From assembly GCF_000384295.1 (NCBI RefSeq), contig NZ_KB913037.1, positions 35,062 to 99,061 of the forward strand: DNA of 64,000 nt, read 5' to 3'. The stretch comes from Amycolatopsis balhimycina FH 1894. GTDB lineage: Bacteria; Actinomycetota; Actinomycetes; Mycobacteriales; Pseudonocardiaceae. The notes beneath the pieces were generated by a model, which saw nothing but the letters and a program-made list of their open reading frames with translations, made no database searches and was not told the DNA's origin. Below, one piece after another: positions 15,685-23,698 of this stretch. How positions within the stretch are numbered: the stretch's first letter is position 1; each line of letters begins with the position of its first letter. The position numbers and the translations under genes are program-made.

Positions 15685-16794
15685 ATGACTACCACTACGG
15701 AGATCGACGAAGAAACTCCGTCGAGGGCGGAGCGCGCGCGGGTCTCGGTCCAGCGCTTCGGCGGTCAGCTCGCCAGCATGGTCATGCCGAACATCGGCGC
15801 GTTCATCGCCTGGGGCCTGATCACCGCCCTGTTCATCCCGAGCGGGTGGGCGCCCAACGCGCACATCGCCGAGCTCGTCGATCCGATGATCAACTTCCTG
15901 CTGCCGGTCCTGATCGGCTACACCGGCGGCCGCTTGGTCCACGGCCAGCGCGGCGCGGTCGTCGGTGCGGTCGCGACGGTCGGGATCGCGGTCGGCGCCT
16001 CAATCCCGATGTTCCTCGGCGCGATGATCGTCGGCCCGCTTGGTGGCTTCCTGATCAAGCTGTGGGACGACAAGGTCGGCAGCAAAACCGCCCCGGGCTT
16101 CAAGATGCTCGTCGACAACTTCAGCGCCGGCATCATCGGTGGCGCCATGGCGGTGCTCGGCCTGCTGGGCATCGGCCCGGTCGTGCAGGGCATCACCAAG
16201 GGCCTCGGCCACGGCGTACAGGTCCTGATCGACGCGCACCTGCTCCCGCTGGTCTCGATCATCGTCGAGCCCGCGAAGGTGCTGTTCCTCAACAACGCCA
16301 TCAACCACGGTGTACTCAGCCCCCTGGGCGTCGCCGACGCTCTGCGCGACGGCAAGGCCATCGAGTTCCTCATCGAGCCGAACCCCGGCCCCGGTTTCGG
16401 CATCCTGCTGGCGCTGACGTTCTTCGGCGCACGCAGCGCACGGGCCACCGCGCCCGGCGCGATCATCATCCAGTTCTTCGGTGGGATCCACGAGATCTAC
16501 TTCCCGTACGTCCTGGCCACTCCGCGCCTGATCCTGGCCGCGGTCGCCGGTGGCGCCGCCGGTGTCGCGACGTTCAGCATCTTCGGCGCGGGCCTGACGG
16601 CGACGCCGTCGCCGGGCAGCATCATCGCGGTCCTCGCGGTGACGCCGAAGGGCGGTTACGTCGGGGTCATCGCCGGCGTGCTCGTCGCCGCGATCGTGTC
16701 GTTCGTCGTCGCCGCGGCCCTGCTGAAGTTCGGCCGGGACGCCCGCAAGGAGGAACGTGAACTGGCCGTGGCGAATGGTGGAGCCGTCACTTGA
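15685..16794 (+). CDS. PTS permease IIC subunit, mannitol family
   Basis: 369 aa, strongly hydrophobic with about eight membrane segments. The conserved mannitol-family phrases V-M-P-N-I-G-A-F-I-A-W-G near the N-terminus, N-N-A-I-N-H-G, and G-G-I-H-E-I-Y-F-P-Y-V-L (the family's sugar-binding G-x-H-E loop) are all present. In Escherichia coli MtlA the C, B and A domains are fused; here the IIC stands alone and IIB and IIA follow as separate genes. It transports the sugar alcohol across the membrane while IIB phosphorylates it. The ATG 15685 is taken as start; the 92-bp gap after the kinase contains AGAGGAAG about 9 nt before it. Confidence 0.93.
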   Translation: MTTTTEIDEETPSRAERARVSVQRFGGQLASMVMPNIGAFIAWGLITALFIPSGWAPNAHIAELVDPMINFLLPVLIGYTGGRLVHGQRGAVVGAVATVGIAVGASIPMFLGAMIVGPLGGFLIKLWDDKVGSKTAPGFKMLVDNFSAGIIGGAMAVLGLLGIGPVVQGITKGLGHGVQVLIDAHLLPLVSIIVEPAKVLFLNNAINHGVLSPLGVADALRDGKAIEFLIEPNPGPGFGILLALTFFGARSARATAPGAIIIQFFGGIHEIYFPYVLATPRLILAAVAGGAAGVATFSIFGAGLTATPSPGSIIAVLAVTPKGGYVGVIAGVLVAAIVSFVVAAALLKFGRDARKEERELAVANGGAVT

Positions 16795-16841
16795 CGGTCA
16801 GGCTTGGCGATCATCGTCGATCGAAGGAAGGAAGTGCGGTT

Positions 16842-17150
16842 GTGAGCAGCATCGAAGGCAAAGAAGTCAAAAAGGTCATCATCGCCTGTGACGCCGGCAT
16901 GGGCAGTAGCGTGATGGTCGCGTCCCAGCTCGCCAAGCGGCTGAAGCCCTACTCGGTCAAGGTCGAGCACACGCCGGTCAACGACATCCCGGGTGACGCG
17001 CAGGTCGTGCTGTGCCAGAGCACCCTGGTCAAACGGGCCCGCAAGGCCAACGCCTCGGCCGTGATCCTCGGGTTCCAGAGCTTCCTGGGCGACCCGGTGT
17101 TCGACCAGGTCGAGACGGCGATCCGGGACGGCGGTTCCCTTGCCGACTGA
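16842..17150 (+). CDS. PTS IIB subunit (mannitol type)
   Basis: 102 aa from GTG 16842, preceded by GGAAGGAAG. The phosphocysteine loop reads I-I-A-C-D-A-G-M-G-S-S-V-M (Cys about residue 14), typical of IIB of the fructose-mannitol family. It receives phosphate from IIA and passes it to the polyol bound in IIC. The coding end overlaps the IIA start by 11 nt. Confidence 0.93.
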   Translation: MSSIEGKEVKKVIIACDAGMGSSVMVASQLAKRLKPYSVKVEHTPVNDIPGDAQVVLCQSTLVKRARKANASAVILGFQSFLGDPVFDQVETAIRDGGSLAD

Positions 17151-17595
17151 CGCTGCCATCCTCGGCGCCGAGTCCGTCCTCATCGGCTGCACCGCCACCG
17201 GCCAGGCCGACGCGATCACGCAGGTCGGCCGCAAGCTCCTGGAGCTGGGGGCGGTGGAGCCGGACTACCTCGACGCGATGCACGAGCGCGAACGCTCGGT
17301 GTCGACCTACCTCGGCGAAAACGTCGCCATCCCGCACGGCACCGACGAGTCCCGCCGGTTCGTGAAGCGGACCAAGCTGGCGATCCTCCAGTTCCCCGGC
17401 GGGGTCGACTGGGACGGCAACGACGTGCGGCTGTGCGTCGGCATCGCCGCCCAGGGGTCGGAGCAGGTCGGCATCTTGTCCTCGCTGGCCCGGATCCTGA
17501 TGGACGGCGAGCAGGCACGGCAGCTGCGGGAGGCGCCGGACGTCGAGACGATCTTGCGACTGTTGAATCAGATGGACGAGGAGTTCTCCGAATGA
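17140..17595 (+). CDS. PTS IIA subunit (mannitol/fructose type)
   Basis: 151 aa from TTG 17140, overlapping the IIB stop. The phospho-histidine motif N-V-A-I-P-H-G-T (His about residue 66) follows E-R-E-R-S-V-S-T-Y-L-G-E, as in MtlF. It accepts phosphate from HPr and donates it to the IIB cysteine. The stop overlaps the ATG of the dehydrogenase gene (ATGA). No better start exists upstream within the frame, and the N-terminus D-A-A-I-L-G-A-E-S-V matches the family beginning. Confidence 0.92.
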   Translation: MPTDAAILGAESVLIGCTATGQADAITQVGRKLLELGAVEPDYLDAMHERERSVSTYLGENVAIPHGTDESRRFVKRTKLAILQFPGGVDWDGNDVRLCVGIAAQGSEQVGILSSLARILMDGEQARQLREAPDVETILRLLNQMDEEFSE

Positions 17596-18650
17596 AGGTG
17601 GCACGTTTCTACGCGCCAGGCGATCTGCGGGTCGAAGAGGCCGACGAGCCGAACCCAGGCCCGGACGAGATCAAGATCCGGGTGCACAACACCTCCACGT
17701 GCGGCACGGATCTGAAGATCTTCAAGCACGGGCACCACCACATCGACCCGCCGCGGGTGATCGGCCACGAGATCGCCGGCGAGGTCGTCGAGACCGGCGC
17801 GAACGTCTCCGGCTGGAACTCCGGCGACCGCGTCCAGGTGATCGCGGCGATCCCGTGCGGCGAGTGCAAGCAGTGCCGCAAGGGCCTGCAGCAGGTCTGT
17901 CCCAACCAGCTGTCGATGGGCTACCACTTCGACGGCGGGTTCGCGGAGTACATGATCGTGCCGAAGCAGGTGCTCAAGGTCGACGGTGTCAACCGGATTC
18001 CCGACGGCGTCAGCTATGCCGAGGCCTCGGTCGCCGAACCGCTGGCGTGCGTCCTCAACGGGCAGAGCTTCGCGCAGGTCGGCCGAGGCGACGTCGTCGT
18101 GGTCGTCGGCGCCGGTCCGATCGGCTGCCTGCACGTGCGGCTCGCCCGCGCCAAGGGCGCGGCCGCGGTGTACCTGGTCGAACTGAACCGCGGCCGGCTG
18201 GACATGGCGGCGGAGCTGGTCAAGCCGGACGCCGCGATCTGCGGCGCCGAAGTCGACCCGGTGGAGAAGGTCCTCGAGCTCACCGGTGGCGACGGCGCCG
18301 ACGTGGTCATCACGGCGGCGGCCGCGGGCAAGGCCCAGGAGGACGCGCTCAAGATGACCGCGCGCCGCGGCCGGATCAGCTTCTTCGGCGGCCTGCCGAA
18401 GGACAACCCGATCATCGCGTGCGATTCCAACCTCGTGCATTACCGCGAGCTGACCATCTACGGCGCCAACGGGTCGAGCCCCGACCACAACCGCCAGGCG
18501 CTCGAGCTGATCTCCTCGGGCCGGGTCCCGGTCGACGACCTGATCACCCACCACCTGCCGCTGTCGGAGGTGCGCCGCGCGATCGACATCGTCAGCAGTG
18601 GCGAGGCCATCAAGGTGACCATCGAGCCGGGCACGTCCGACGCCGCGTGA
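17592..18650 (+). CDS. zinc-dependent medium-chain dehydrogenase (polyol-phosphate dehydrogenase type)
   Basis: 352 aa. MDR features: catalytic zinc ligands in T-C-G-T-D (Cys about 38) and G-H-E-I-A-G (His-Glu), four structural-zinc cysteines in C-G-E-C-K-Q-C...V-C, and the NAD(P) fold G-A-G-P-I-G. It oxidises a polyol or polyol phosphate to the ketose. Its translationally coupled position after IIA suggests it acts on the product of the PTS, like galactitol-1-phosphate or sorbitol-type dehydrogenases; canonical mannitol-1-phosphate dehydrogenase (MtlD) belongs to another family. The substrate could be mannitol, galactitol or another hexitol. Confidence 0.88.
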   Translation: MKVARFYAPGDLRVEEADEPNPGPDEIKIRVHNTSTCGTDLKIFKHGHHHIDPPRVIGHEIAGEVVETGANVSGWNSGDRVQVIAAIPCGECKQCRKGLQQVCPNQLSMGYHFDGGFAEYMIVPKQVLKVDGVNRIPDGVSYAEASVAEPLACVLNGQSFAQVGRGDVVVVVGAGPIGCLHVRLARAKGAAAVYLVELNRGRLDMAAELVKPDAAICGAEVDPVEKVLELTGGDGADVVITAAAAGKAQEDALKMTARRGRISFFGGLPKDNPIIACDSNLVHYRELTIYGANGSSPDHNRQALELISSGRVPVDDLITHHLPLSEVRRAIDIVSSGEAIKVTIEPGTSDAA

Positions 18651-18680
18651 GCGGGGCGGGCGAGAAGGAGGCGACCAGAG

Positions 18681-20348
18681 TTGGTTGAGGAACTGCGCGG
18701 CAACCCGGCGAGCCCCGGTGCGGCCGCCGGCCCGGTGGTGCGGCTGACCCCGCCCCCGGTGCTGCCGGAGCACTGGGACGCCCCGGCAGAGCCGGAAGCC
18801 GAACTGGCGGCCGCCACCGAAGCGCTCGACGCGGCGGTGGCGGACCTGGAGAAGCGCGCGGCCTCGGTCAGCGGCGAGGCGAAGTCCATCATGGACACCC
18901 AGATCATGATGGCCAAGGACGCCTCACTGACGGCGGGCATCCGCGCCTCGGTGGACAACGGGCGGCCGGCGGCGTGGGCGATTTCCGACGCCTTCGGCAA
19001 GCACGTCGCCGCGCTGGAGAGCATCGGCGGCTACGTCGGGGAGCGGGCGGCCGACCTGATCGACATCCGGGACCGGGCGATCGCCGCCGCGCTGGGGCTG
19101 GAGCCACCCGGCATTCCCGACGTCGACGGGGTGTTCGTCCTGGTGGGCCAGGACATCGCGCCGGCCGACACGGTCCTGCTCGACCCGGCGAAGGTGCTCG
19201 GCATCGTCACCGAGAAGGGGGGCCCGACGAGTCACACGGCGATCGTCGCCCGGGCGCTCGGGATCCCCGCGGTGGTCGGCTGCGCCGGCGCCGCGGGCCT
19301 CGAGGCCGGGCAGCGGGTCGCGGTCGACGGCGGGCGCGGCACGGTGGTCGTGGACCCGACCGACGACCACGTTCGCCAGGTCCGGGCCGAGTCCGACGCG
19401 CTGAAGGAAAAGCTCGCCCGGCACAGCGGTCCCGGCGCCACCGCCGACGGCCACCCGGTCAAGCTCCTGCTCAACGTCGGCAGCGTCGGCGGCGCCTCGG
19501 CCGAAGCCGCCGCCGACGCCGAAGGGGTCGGGCTCTTCCGCACCGAGTTCCTGTTCCTGGACCGCACGGAGGCCCCGTCGGTCGAGGAACAGCGGGCGGC
19601 CTACGGCGAGGTGCTGCGCGGGTTCGCCGGCCGTCCGGTGGTCATCCGGACGCTGGACGCCGGAGCCGACAAGTACATCCCGTTCGCCAACACCGAAGAC
19701 GAGCCCAACCCGGCCCTCGGCGTGCGCGGCTACCGCGTCGGCGTCCGCCACCCGGAGCTGCTCACTGCGCAGCTGCGGGCGATCAGCCTGGCGGCCGCCG
19801 ACCACGACGCGGACGTGCGGGTGATGGCTCCGATGATCGCCACGCCGGCGGAGGCCGCGGCGTTCCGCGACCTGACCCGCGAGCACGGCATCGGCCGGGC
19901 CGGCGTCATGATCGAGGTGCCGGCCGCGGCGATCCGGGCGGCGGACATCCTGGCGGAGGTCGACTTCGTCAGCATCGGCACCAACGACCTGTCGCAGTAC
20001 ACCTACGCCGCGGACCGGATGCTGGGTGAACTGGGGGAGCTGCTGGACCCCTGGCAGCCGGCGTTGCTGGCGCTCGTGGCAAACGTCGCGGCGGCGGCCA
20101 AGGAGGCGGGCAAGGCCGCCGGCATCTGCGGCGAGGCGGCCAGCGACCCGGGGCTGGCCCCGGTGTTCGCCGGCCTCGGCATCACCAGCCTGTCGATGTC
20201 GGTGTCCGCGGTCCCCGCGGTCCGCGCCGCCTTGACCGACTACACGCTCGAGCAGTGCGAAGTCCTGGCCCGCGAGGTGCTGTCCGCGCCCGACGCGCCG
20301 AAGGCCCGCCGGGTCGCGGCGGAGTTCGCCGCCAAGTCCGGCGGTTGA
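18681..20348 (+). CDS. ptsI: PTS enzyme I (phosphoenolpyruvate-protein phosphotransferase)
   Basis: 555 aa from TTG 18681 with GAAGGAGG upstream. The N-terminal half carries the phospho-histidine motif G-G-P-T-S-H-T-A-I-V-A-R (His about 187). The C-terminal TIM barrel has F-R-T-E-F-L-F, the P-A-L-G-V-R-G-Y-R stretch, M-I-E-V-P-A and the signature S-I-G-T-N-D-L-S-Q-Y. It transfers phosphate from PEP to HPr, the first step for all PTS sugars. It usually is a general component encoded apart from sugar-specific genes, so its presence here makes the operon self-sufficient. Confidence 0.96.
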   Translation: MVEELRGNPASPGAAAGPVVRLTPPPVLPEHWDAPAEPEAELAAATEALDAAVADLEKRAASVSGEAKSIMDTQIMMAKDASLTAGIRASVDNGRPAAWAISDAFGKHVAALESIGGYVGERAADLIDIRDRAIAAALGLEPPGIPDVDGVFVLVGQDIAPADTVLLDPAKVLGIVTEKGGPTSHTAIVARALGIPAVVGCAGAAGLEAGQRVAVDGGRGTVVVDPTDDHVRQVRAESDALKEKLARHSGPGATADGHPVKLLLNVGSVGGASAEAAADAEGVGLFRTEFLFLDRTEAPSVEEQRAAYGEVLRGFAGRPVVIRTLDAGADKYIPFANTEDEPNPALGVRGYRVGVRHPELLTAQLRAISLAAADHDADVRVMAPMIATPAEAAAFRDLTREHGIGRAGVMIEVPAAAIRAADILAEVDFVSIGTNDLSQYTYAADRMLGELGELLDPWQPALLALVANVAAAAKEAGKAAGICGEAASDPGLAPVFAGLGITSLSMSVSAVPAVRAALTDYTLEQCEVLAREVLSAPDAPKARRVAAEFAAKSGG

Positions 20349-20397
20349 GCGGCCGCCGCCCGGGCAACGCGCTTTCAAACCAGATGGGAATACCGGA

Positions 20398-20682
20398 ATG
20401 TCCAGTAAAACAGTGGTAATCGGGTCGCCTGTCGGGCTGCATGCGCGGCCGGCCAAGCTGCTCGTCGAAGCGGCGGCCAGGCAGCCGGTGCCGGTGAAGA
20501 TCGGCCGCAGCGAGGACAAGCTGGTGGACGCCGCCAGCATCCTCGGGGTGATGGCCCTCGGCGTCCGCGGCGGCGAAGAAGTGCTGATCACGGCCGAGGG
20601 CGAAGGCGCGGAGAGCGCGGTGGCGGAGATCGCCGAGCTGCTGGCGCGCGATCTCGACTCGGCCGAGCAGTCGGCCGGCTGA
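20398..20682 (+). CDS. ptsH: PTS phosphocarrier HPr
   Basis: 94 aa. The active-site His is in V-G-L-H-A-R-P-A (about residue 15) and the regulatory Ser region reads D-A-A-S-I-L-G-V-M. Size and order match HPr exactly. It shuttles phosphate from enzyme I to IIA. It ends the PTS operon, 49 bp after enzyme I. Confidence 0.96.
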   Translation: MSSKTVVIGSPVGLHARPAKLLVEAAARQPVPVKIGRSEDKLVDAASILGVMALGVRGGEEVLITAEGEGAESAVAEIAELLARDLDSAEQSAG

Positions 20683-20783
20683 CGCCGGTGGCCCGGCAGG
20701 TGACCCCCTGGCCGGCCGGGCCGCCGCGCGCCTGCGGTGTCCACTGAGGACCCCGGGTGCGCGCCCTGCCGGCCCTCGGATTT

Positions 20784-20823
20784 CCGGTGAGCCGTTCTGG
20801 TCACTGTCCGGACGGCTCACCGG
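20784..20823 (+). terminator. terminator after the PTS operon
   Basis: Perfect 12-bp arms (ccggtgagccgt / acggctcaccgg) with a 16-nt loop, about 100 bp past the HPr stop and before the convergent DeoR gene. The rest of 20683-21020 holds further GC palindromes but no gene. Confidence 0.7.
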
Positions 20824-21020
20824 ACTCCCACGCGGTACGTCGCCGCGGTTTCGCCCACCCCCGGGCGGGACCGCGGCTTCGTCGTGGGTGCTTTCGGGCA
20901 CCGGCGCCGGACGAACGTGCCCATGCGTAAGGGCGCCGGCTTGTGCGCGGGCGGGCATGACGCCGCCCGGGCGCGACCCGGCGCCCGCTGCGAGGAGACA
21001 GGCTGTTCCCGGCGGCGCGC

Positions 21021-21788
21021 TCAGGCGATGACCATGCGCGGTCCGGCTCCGGCGAGGTCTCGGGCTACGTGTTTGTCGATGCCGTCGTCGGTGATGAAGG
21101 TGTCGATGTCGGATAGTTCGGCGAAGCGGGCGAAGTGGTCGTTGCCGACTTTGGTGTGGTCGGCGAGGAGGACGGTGCGGCGGGCGCAGTTGATGGAGGC
21201 TTGTTTGACCATGGCTTCGGCGGTGTCGGGGGTGGTGAGGCCGCGTTCGAGGGATAGTCCGTTGGTGGCGATGAAGGCGACTTCGACGAAGGTGTCTCGG
21301 AGGGCTTGGAGGGCCCAGGAGTCGACGAGGGCGAGGGTGCGGCCGCGGAGTCGTCCGCCGACGAGCATGAGGGTGATGTTGGGGCGGGTGGAGAGGGTCG
21401 TGGCGATGGTGATGGAGTTGGTGACGACGGTGAGTTCGCGGTCGGCGGGGAGGTGTTCGGCGAGGCGGGCGGTGGTGCTGCCGGCGTCGAGGAGGATGGC
21501 GCCTTCTTCGGGGATTTCGGTGATGGCGGCTTTGGCGATGCGGTCTTTTTCGGTGGCCATGAGGGTGTTGCGGGTGGCGAGGGCGGGTTCGAACCCGAGG
21601 CGCTCGACGGGGATGGCGCCGCCGTGGACGCGGCGGAGCAGGCCGTGTCGTTCGAGTACGGTGAGGTCGCGGCGGACGGTTTCGGTGGTGACCGAGAACT
21701 CGGCGGCCAGTTCGGCCACGTCGACGCGACCGTTGGCACGTGCCCGGTCCAGGAACACACGCTGCCGTTCTTCTGCGTACATCGTCAT
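21021..21788 (-). CDS. DeoR-family transcriptional repressor of sugar metabolism
   Basis: About 255 aa. An N-terminal DeoR helix-turn-helix (V-D-V-A-E-L-A-A-E-F-S-V-T-T-E-T-V-R-R-D-L, residues 22-42) is followed by the V-H-G-G-A hinge and the sugar-phosphate-binding domain with D-A-G-S-T-T, T-N-S, G-G-x-L-R and A-D-H-T-K-V-G. ATG 21788 and ATG 21782 are both possible; AAAGG suits the second better. It faces the PTS operon convergently and probably represses it until a phosphorylated intermediate binds. Its codons use more pyrimidine-ending forms (CCT, TCC, ACC blocks) than the neighbours, giving a long proline-rich antisense frame that is not a gene. Confidence 0.92.
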   Translation of the reverse strand: MTMYAEERQRVFLDRARANGRVDVAELAAEFSVTTETVRRDLTVLERHGLLRRVHGGAIPVERLGFEPALATRNTLMATEKDRIAKAAITEIPEEGAILLDAGSTTARLAEHLPADRELTVVTNSITIATTLSTRPNITLMLVGGRLRGRTLALVDSWALQALRDTFVEVAFIATNGLSLERGLTTPDTAEAMVKQASINCARRTVLLADHTKVGNDHFARFAELSDIDTFITDDGIDKHVARDLAGAGPRMVIA

Positions 21789-22275
21789 CGCCTTTGGTGG
21801 TGCGGAGCCCGCGGTGGTCGGTGCAGTGGTGCCGGATTGGCCTGTTGCCCAGCGTAACGGTTCACGGGAACAAGGCCAACGCGCTGTGTTGTTTTGATGT
21901 CGGTTTTCGTGGGTTCGACCCCGGGCGTGCGGGTCTGTGGCCAGTTTACTGGGGAAAACGTTGATATGGTCAGTAAATCGCGCCCTTAGTCACACGAAGT
22001 CTTGCCAAAGCCATACGAACCCAAGTAACGTCCAAATCACGCGATCAACAAGGCGAAAGCCGAGAAGATCGCCGTCACGTGCGACGCCGGCCCCGCTATC
22101 AGTTTTGGGCCGGCCGCCACGGTGGCGAGGTGCCCGGTACCGGTGGAGGCTCGCCGATCGGTAGCGACCCCGGTGACGCCGACCTGGTGTCGTGCCGGCA
22201 AGCCCTGGCGTTCTGGACGCCCTCCGGGCGCGATCGCCACACGAGCCGGGAACGTGATCGAGGAAGGAGCCGATC
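21789..22275. other. gene-free region upstream of DeoR
   Basis: No recognisable protein in any frame. The part from about 21880 to 22030 is clearly lower in GC than its surroundings and holds three copies of TTCGT/ACGAA words (21906, 21994, 22015), so it probably includes the DeoR promoter and operator. Confidence 0.4.
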
Positions 22276-22422
22276 TTGCCTGCCGAGACCATGACCATGC
22301 CGACCGTGGACGCGATCCGGTTCCCCCGGGAAACCACCGTCGTCGGCGCGTACGGCTCCAGTCCGCCGATCGGCCGTGACGACGGCGCCAAGACCGCCGG
22401 GTCGAACGGGTGCGCGCGCTGA
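22276..22422 (+). CDS. small hypothetical protein, 48 aa
   Basis: TTG 22276 follows an excellent AGGAAGGAG site with 6-7 nt spacing, and codon thirds are almost all G/C, so this short frame looks translated. The peptide begins L/M-P-A-E-T-M-T-M-P-T-V-D-A-I-R-F and ends in S-N-G-C-A-R, with a single Cys near the C-terminus. No family is recognised. It sits about 180 bp upstream of the PAS-LuxR activator gene on the same strand. It could be a leader-like peptide, a small regulator or a peptide precursor; nothing in sequence decides. Confidence 0.4.
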   Translation: MPAETMTMPTVDAIRFPRETTVVGAYGSSPPIGRDDGAKTAGSNGCAR

Positions 22423-22602
22423 CGGGTGCCCCGGGTGGTGCCGCCGCGCGGCGGACATCGATTGACTCGAAACAGGACCTTCTGCGGCGCTGCCCGCAGG
22501 AAGACAATCCGGCTGAGATCGAGCCGGGCGCGGAGGCCGGGAAACCGCTGCCGCGAGTCAGGTTGAGGGCGGTCCCACTCTGGTACTGCCGGAAAGTCGG
22601 TG

Positions 22603-23292
22603 ATGGTGATGATGGAAAGTGCGACTGCGGTACCAGGTTCCGGTCTCGCCGCGATGCCGAACCCGTCCGATGGTGCCGACACCAAGACCTGCATGGCCAG
22701 CCTGCTGCCGGACCTGACCGTGGTGGCGGCCAACGACGAGTTCTTCGAGCAGTTCGGCCGGAGCTCCGCCGACGTGTGCGGGCGCGGGCTCTACGAGCTG
22801 CTGCACCCGGGTACCCAGGCCGTGCTGGACCGGCACTTCGCCGGGCTGGTGAAACGCGGCCACAATCGCTTCGCCGAGCGCGTGCTCGGCATGTACGGGC
22901 CCGACAACCTGTTCTCCGGTGAGCTGACCGCGGTGGCGGTGCGCGGCGAGACCGACGAGCTGTCGTCGATCGTCGTGCTGGTCTCCCCGGACGGCGTCAT
23001 CGCCGAGGAAGCCGAGGTCCCCGAGCAGGGCCGCCGCCGGTCACGCGCCCGGAAGGCGCTGCTGACCGAGCTCGACGGGCGGATCCTGGAAGGGGTGGCG
23101 GCCGGTGCGTCCACCGTGCAGCTGGCCAGCCGCCTGTACCTGAGCCGCCAGGGCGTGGAGTACCACGTCGGCTCGATGCTGCGGAAGCTCCGGGTGTCGA
23201 ACCGGCCGGCCCTGGTTTCCCGGGCCTACTCGATGGGTCTGCTCGCCGCCGACTGCTGGCCGCCCCGGGTCGTGCCCGGCGTGGTGACCTGA
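22603..23292 (+). CDS. PAS-LuxR transcriptional activator, PimM/AmphRIV/NysRIV type
   Basis: About 229 aa. An N-terminal PAS domain begins at M-A-S-L-L-P-D-L-T-V-V-A-A-N-D-E-F-F and extends to about residue 135. A C-terminal LuxR helix-turn-helix follows, with L-D-G-R-I-L-E-G-V-A-A-G-A-S-T, Q-L-A-S-R-L-Y-L-S-R-Q-G-V-E-Y-H-V and L-R-K-L-R-V-S-N-R. This two-domain layout and the M-A-S-L-L-P-D-L phrase are hallmarks of activators of polyene macrolide clusters. Several stacked starts (GTG 22600, ATG 22603, GTG 22606, ATG 22609) follow GGAAAG; ATG 22603 is used. Candidate operators of the family's 16-bp type lie before three transcription units downstream. A strong hairpin follows 8 nt after the stop. 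Confidence 0.92.
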   Translation: MVMMESATAVPGSGLAAMPNPSDGADTKTCMASLLPDLTVVAANDEFFEQFGRSSADVCGRGLYELLHPGTQAVLDRHFAGLVKRGHNRFAERVLGMYGPDNLFSGELTAVAVRGETDELSSIVVLVSPDGVIAEEAEVPEQGRRRSRARKALLTELDGRILEGVAAGASTVQLASRLYLSRQGVEYHVGSMLRKLRVSNRPALVSRAYSMGLLAADCWPPRVVPGVVT

Positions 23293-23299
23293 CGGACAT

Positions 23300-23364
23300 C
23301 CCCAACGGAAAAGCCGTGGCGGTGCCCCTGGCGAAGGGGCACCGCCACGGCTTTTCCGTTGGGG
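23300..23364. terminator. very strong bidirectional terminator
   Basis: Perfect 29-bp inverted repeat (23300-23328 and 23336-23364) with a 7-nt loop. The outer stem carries aaaa/tttt runs, giving a T-tract on both strands. It separates the PAS-LuxR gene from the convergent DUF5988-like gene and should stop both transcripts. Confidence 0.92.
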
Positions 23365-23434
23365 TGCGTAAGCGCGTGCTCTCCGGTGGCGATCCGGGCG
23401 AGCCGGTGAAGGGAGGACCGGCTCGCCCCGGGTT

Positions 23435-23647
23435 TCACTCGGCGACGCGGGTGCTGCCGCACCAGCGGAAGACGGCGGCCTCGGCCCCGTCCACCACCGA
23501 AAACTCGCCGTCGTGGCTGAAGTGCTCGTAGCCCGCTCCGTGCGGGATCTTCAGCTTCTCCTCGAGCCCGGTGGTCACCTCGCGGGTCCGATCGTTCGCG
23601 GGCAGGCCGGCGGGCCCGCCGATCAACGTCGCTTTCCTGGCCGACAC
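23435..23647 (-). CDS. DUF5988-like small protein
   Basis: 70 aa from GTG 23647 with GGAGG 8 nt upstream. The sequence has I-G-G-P-A-G-L-P-A near the start, E-K-L-K-I-P-H-G-A-G-Y-E-H-F and a C-terminal V-F-R-W-C-G-S-T-R-V-A-E. I recognise this pattern (G-G-P-A-D-L-P ... G-N-G-Y-E-H-F ... F-R-W-C) as the DUF5988 family, small proteins common in actinomycete biosynthetic clusters; no function is known to me. It follows the type II thioesterase gene by 51 bp on the same strand and probably shares its transcript. Confidence 0.75.
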   Translation of the reverse strand: MSARKATLIGGPAGLPANDRTREVTTGLEEKLKIPHGAGYEHFSHDGEFSVVDGAEAAVFRWCGSTRVAE

Positions 23648-23698
23648 AGCGGATACCTCCTCGTTGCGGTGATGGGCGGTCGCCGGGCCCGGCGTGGG

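Noticed and set aside
21065..21760. Proline/serine-rich minus-strand frame overlapping the DeoR gene
   Set aside because: It is a shifted reading of the DeoR gene, which has a full helix-turn-helix and sugar-binding domain; the composition reflects its codon choice.
21946..21961. CTGGGGAAAAC near the DeoR promoter as another PAS-LuxR operator
   Set aside because: The left half fits but the right half does not, and the neighbouring gene is sugar metabolism.
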